Assembly (NCBI GenBank): GCA_002712005.1
Contig: PASP01000014.1
Span: 186,001-250,000 of the forward strand
Length of the DNA stretch: 64,000 nucleotides
Direction: 5' to 3'
DNA from: Halobacteriovoraceae bacterium
GTDB lineage: Bacteria; Bdellovibrionota; Bacteriovoracia; Bacteriovoracales; Bacteriovoracaceae
Shown: piece after piece, positions 61,494-64,000 of the stretch
Position numbering within the stretch: the first letter of the stretch is position 1
Layout of the letters: every line of letters begins with the position of its first letter
Position numbers and translations under genes: made by a program
The notes under the pieces: generated by a model
Told to the model about the DNA's origin: nothing
Databases searched by the model: none
What the model saw: the letters and a program-made list of their open reading frames with translations, nothing else

Positions 61494-62714
61494 TTATAAT
61501 ACGTTTTTAATTTCAATCGCCCCTGCCATTGTCGATAAACGAGCAATAACAGAATAGACCGCTTCCTTAGCTTGGAAGTCATTGTCTTGTTTAATTTCAC
61601 TGATACAGTATTTCTTAAAAACCATACCACGACTATTTAAATTTTCCTGAGCATCTTTACTTGAGTTTGCTCTCACAAATCCACCAACGGACTTCCCACC
61701 AACAAGATAAATGGCGACTTCCGCAGCCATATCATCATATTTAAGCATAGAGTCTACGCCTTCTTGTATAATGACAGATGTGAATTTAATCTTGTTCTTA
61801 CCGATATTCATCTTGTCTCTATTTTTACGATTCATTTCGATAATTTCTTTTCCAGATCCCACTACCGAAATACCCATTCCATAAGTACCTTGGCTGGCCT
61901 TAACAAAAACTTTACTCTTCTCTGGAAGTGTGGAAATGAGTTGATCTACTTTTTGGCCAAGTTCTTCTAGTCCTTCTTTCTTAGAAAAATCTACACCTTC
62001 GATGGTTTCAAACTTCGCCATAAGAAGATCGGGATTAATTGAAAATTTATTTGAAAAGTCAGCGACCACCTCAGAATAAATTTTAAAATGTTCATTCTTT
62101 TGTCTTCTGAACCAACCAATTCGAGGGGTGGGTACGACTGGGGTTTTAAGAATATCCCACTCCACATTTAGAGGATTGGATTGATCATTATTTAGAATTG
62201 CAAGATCAAGTTTATGCTCTCCTGCCCAAAGAACTCCTTCTTTAATTTGACCTTTGTAAATTTCAATCTGAAATTTAGAATGACTCATCAAAGTTAGGGC
62301 AGATTCTTCTGCAAAAAGCTCTTCATCTAAACCAATGAAATAGACTTCAAAACCTGAATCGCTTAATGATTTTTGAAGAAATGCTAAGTGATCAAGATAG
62401 AATAAGTTCTTGGTGTGAGACTCATGTATAATTCCTATTTTCTTTACTTCAAGTTGGGAAAACTGAGAATGGATCGTCTCTTTGAAAACACGGCTTGAAT
62501 AATCGAGATCCATAAGACAAAGGTTGTTAAATCCAGCAGGATAAATATTCATATCCACAGGAGCAAACTTCGTTTTACTTTCTCTAATATCGACACTGGA
62601 ATAAATTGGTGTCGGTAGGCTCATCATATTTTGATCAAGGTAATCGTTGACCTCATTCCAATGGGAGCTAATAAAAGCTTCGAGCTCTTCTTTTGTATTG
62701 TATTGGTACTTCAT
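61494..62714 (-). CDS. gshA: Glutamate-cysteine ligase (proteobacterial ATP-grasp type)
   Basis: 406 residues. SSVDIRESKTKFAPVDMNIYPAGFNNLC is the signature of the Acidithiobacillus-type GshA (TIGR02049). KVFVKASQGTYGMGISVV, IIQEGVDSM, AEVAIYLVGGKSVGGFVRAN and ENLNSRGMVF give the ATP-grasp core. It makes gamma-glutamylcysteine, the first step to glutathione, using cysteine from the next two genes. No gshB is in the window. AAGGA before the ATG. Confidence 0.92.
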   Translation of the reverse strand: MKYQYNTKEELEAFISSHWNEVNDYLDQNMMSLPTPIYSSVDIRESKTKFAPVDMNIYPAGFNNLCLMDLDYSSRVFKETIHSQFSQLEVKKIGIIHESHTKNLFYLDHLAFLQKSLSDSGFEVYFIGLDEELFAEESALTLMSHSKFQIEIYKGQIKEGVLWAGEHKLDLAILNNDQSNPLNVEWDILKTPVVPTPRIGWFRRQKNEHFKIYSEVVADFSNKFSINPDLLMAKFETIEGVDFSKKEGLEELGQKVDQLISTLPEKSKVFVKASQGTYGMGISVVGSGKEIIEMNRKNRDKMNIGKNKIKFTSVIIQEGVDSMLKYDDMAAEVAIYLVGGKSVGGFVRANSSKDAQENLNSRGMVFKKYCISEIKQDNDFQAKEAVYSVIARLSTMAGAIEIKNVL

Positions 62715-62759
62715 TTTTAGTCCTTACTTAGATGAAAGGGGAGTAGGAATAGAGGGGGT

Positions 62760-63815
62760 TTATTTCCAATGCTGAGCAAGCTCTTTGACATGCGATTGGG
62801 GCAGTGCGCCCAATACTTCAGGAAAGAAAATCTCTGCCTTATGTCCTACAGTTTTCGATAACTGTTTTATCTTATTTTCCCTATCTTTCATAGACTGTCT
62901 AAGACGAATAAGTTCACTGTTTTGGTCGTTAGGCTGCCACTTTTCGAGGAAAGGACTAAGAGATTTATTGACTAGTAAATACGAGTCCTTATGCATGAAC
63001 TGATTGGCCTCTGTTTGAAGCTCTTTTGCTTCATCATGCTTGAATTGCTCCACGCTTGTCACAAGAAACCAGTTGGAATAAGACTCTTTTTTTAGATTCT
63101 CTTGAAACTCAAGGGCATCAAGGAAAGACTGGCGATTCAGATAAAGACCACTAATGGCCTCTATGAAGTCTTCAACAAAGTCGGCACCGGTTACTTTTTC
63201 TAGGTACTTAAGAAGCTTCTTGATTCCCGAGGTCACAATCAATGAGAGAAAACCCGATTTTTGTCCCTCTTCATTACGGTTAAACTTTTTACCCATATAT
63301 TTAAAGATTTCAACAAAGGACTTATCGAAGAATTGCTTAATCTTTTCACTGGATTGAAGAAAGTCGATGAAGTGTTTTCCTGGGGGAGTATCTAAGATAA
63401 TCGTATCAAATTCTTTTAGCGATAATTGATATTGAACTTCAATGATGGCCATAATTTCATTCATACCTCCATAAGGGCGGGTAAGAATATTAACAATAGG
63501 ATTATCGAGTTCACGCTCATTTTCAGACTTTTGGGCCATTCTTTGAAGAGTGGTTTTAGGGGACATTAATAGTGCACTAAATTCCACATTGGGTTCATCA
63601 AAAATGGCACAGTCAATTTTATGAAGGGCACCAATTTCTTTATCTTCTAATCCAAGAACTTGCTTAAGGCGTCGAGCAGGGTCAATGGTGATAAGAAGAA
63701 CTTTCTTTTTTTGTTTGGCCAGAAATAGGGCTCTACTTGTCGCTAGGGTTGTTTTCCCAACACCACCAGTTCCACAAAAAATCTCTATAGGCTTTAAACT
63801 TATTTCTTGAGTCAT
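62760..63815 (-). CDS. ArsA/Get3-family P-loop ATPase
   Basis: 351 residues. CGTGGVGKTTLATSRALFLA is a P-loop of the ArsA/MinD class, but the signature Lys before GG is Thr. Switch I is LLITIDPARRLKQVLG and switch II is FDTIILDTPPGKHFIDFL. No CxxC dimer motif or arsenite Cys triplet is visible, so arsenite pumping is unlikely; it may chaperone a membrane protein. Starts overlapping the stop of the upstream gene by 4 bp; gshA follows 45 bp downstream. Confidence 0.85.
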   Translation of the reverse strand: MTQEISLKPIEIFCGTGGVGKTTLATSRALFLAKQKKKVLLITIDPARRLKQVLGLEDKEIGALHKIDCAIFDEPNVEFSALLMSPKTTLQRMAQKSENERELDNPIVNILTRPYGGMNEIMAIIEVQYQLSLKEFDTIILDTPPGKHFIDFLQSSEKIKQFFDKSFVEIFKYMGKKFNRNEEGQKSGFLSLIVTSGIKKLLKYLEKVTGADFVEDFIEAISGLYLNRQSFLDALEFQENLKKESYSNWFLVTSVEQFKHDEAKELQTEANQFMHKDSYLLVNKSLSPFLEKWQPNDQNSELIRLRQSMKDRENKIKQLSKTVGHKAEIFFPEVLGALPQSHVKELAQHWK

Positions 63816-64000
63816 GATGGATTACCCCCATGATTAAGATAATGAACAATGGCGGTTACGAGATTTTTATTATTGGTTTCTGAAAAGTGAGCAATAGGAT
63901 TCCATGATTGATCGAGTTCCTTAAGAACTTCTAATTCAAGTTTACACTTCTCTTTTATGAATTGAGGTAGTTCGTCATTATTCTGGGAATGATCTTCATT
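63812..64000 (-). CDS. Partial gene, C-terminal 62 residues only
   Basis: The open frame enters from the window edge and stops at TGA (63812-63814), overlapping the ArsA-like ATG (ATGA). Visible end: LPQFIKEKCKLELEVL, LDQSWNPIAHFS, LVTAIVHYLNHGGNPS. ArsA-family genes often come in tandem, so it could be a second ATPase, but nothing diagnostic is within the window. Confidence 0.6.
   Translation of the reverse strand, partial: NEDHSQNNDELPQFIKEKCKLELEVLKELDQSWNPIAHFSETNNKNLVTAIVHYLNHGGNPS

Noticed and set aside
1-64000. tRNA/rRNA genes, CRISPR arrays, insertion sequences or prophage
   Set aside because: No intergenic stretch exceeds about 260 bp, and no clover-leaf, spacer array, transposase or phage gene was seen.

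Overview
The window is AT-rich bacterial chromosome, densely coding on both strands. I see no rRNA, tRNA, CRISPR array, insertion sequence or phage gene. The gene content suggests a Gram-negative predatory or gliding-type bacterium of the Bdellovibrionota, most likely the Bacteriovoracales (Bacteriovorax/Halobacteriovorax/Peredibacter type). Reasons: low GC, many secreted proteins and lipoproteins of unknown function, several outer-membrane barrels, AgmX/PglI-type C-terminal domains, secreted M14 and M28 peptidases, a nucleotide-translocase-like transporter and a SUV3-type helicase. The assignment is inferred from content, not from a marker gene.

Layout. 1-4.1 kb (minus): a degenerate metallophosphoesterase-like lipoprotein, a cysteine desulfurase broken by a one-base deletion in an A run, nadA and a rhodanese. 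4.2-7.2 kb (plus): a squalene-cyclase-like protein and a parAB pair with a perfect inverted repeat in front. 7.3-10.9 kb (plus): a secreted protein, glutamate dehydrogenase, a Cys-rich secreted protein and a free-standing ComM N-terminal domain. 10.9-15.1 kb (minus): pfkA-gpmI, then a TPR/beta-barrel protein divergent from a FecR-domain protein (15.3 kb). 16.9-17.8 kb: a sigma-54 promoter, a structured leader containing a 16-codon ORF, and a lipoprotein. 17.9-21.2 kb: a winged-helix protein and a membrane Ser/Thr kinase, divergent from a protein sharing the kinase's C-terminal domain.

21.4-30.4 kb holds acyl-CoA dehydrogenase, a putative PD-(D/E)xK protein, an M14 peptidase, a peptidoglycan-binding protein, an RlmL-like methyltransferase, a ThrB-like kinase, ahcY, rpiB and a membrane protein. 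30.4-41.8 kb holds a porin-like barrel, a 951-residue lipoprotein built of EF-hand-like modules, glycosyltransferases including an Agl23-like protein, a DCC protein, a large secreted protein and a DtxR-family regulator that may be leaderless. 41.9-50.5 kb holds a nucleotide-transporter-like protein, M3 and M28 peptidases, a Lys1-type saccharopine dehydrogenase, an MFS transporter and an NMO-family enzyme. 50.6-55.1 kb is a compact set: SUV3-like helicase, DUF455 ferritin-like protein and ATP-grasp protein. 55.9-58.9 kb is a three-gene envelope operon including a degenerate SpoIIE phosphatase. 58.9-64 kb (minus) carries ArsA-like ATPase, gshA, cystathionine beta-synthase and cystathionine gamma-lyase.

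Working together: ahcY makes homocysteine from S-adenosylhomocysteine, the CBS/gamma-lyase pair turns it into cysteine (reverse transsulfuration), and gshA starts glutathione synthesis. The cysteine desulfurase beside nadA fits supply of the NadA iron-sulfur cluster. pfkA, gpmI and rpiB cover central carbon metabolism. The most unusual signals are the sigma-54 leader with its embedded mini-ORF, the SUV3/DUF455/ATP-grasp set, the EF-hand array lipoprotein, the kinase and its domain-sharing neighbour, and several inactivated-enzyme paralogues.
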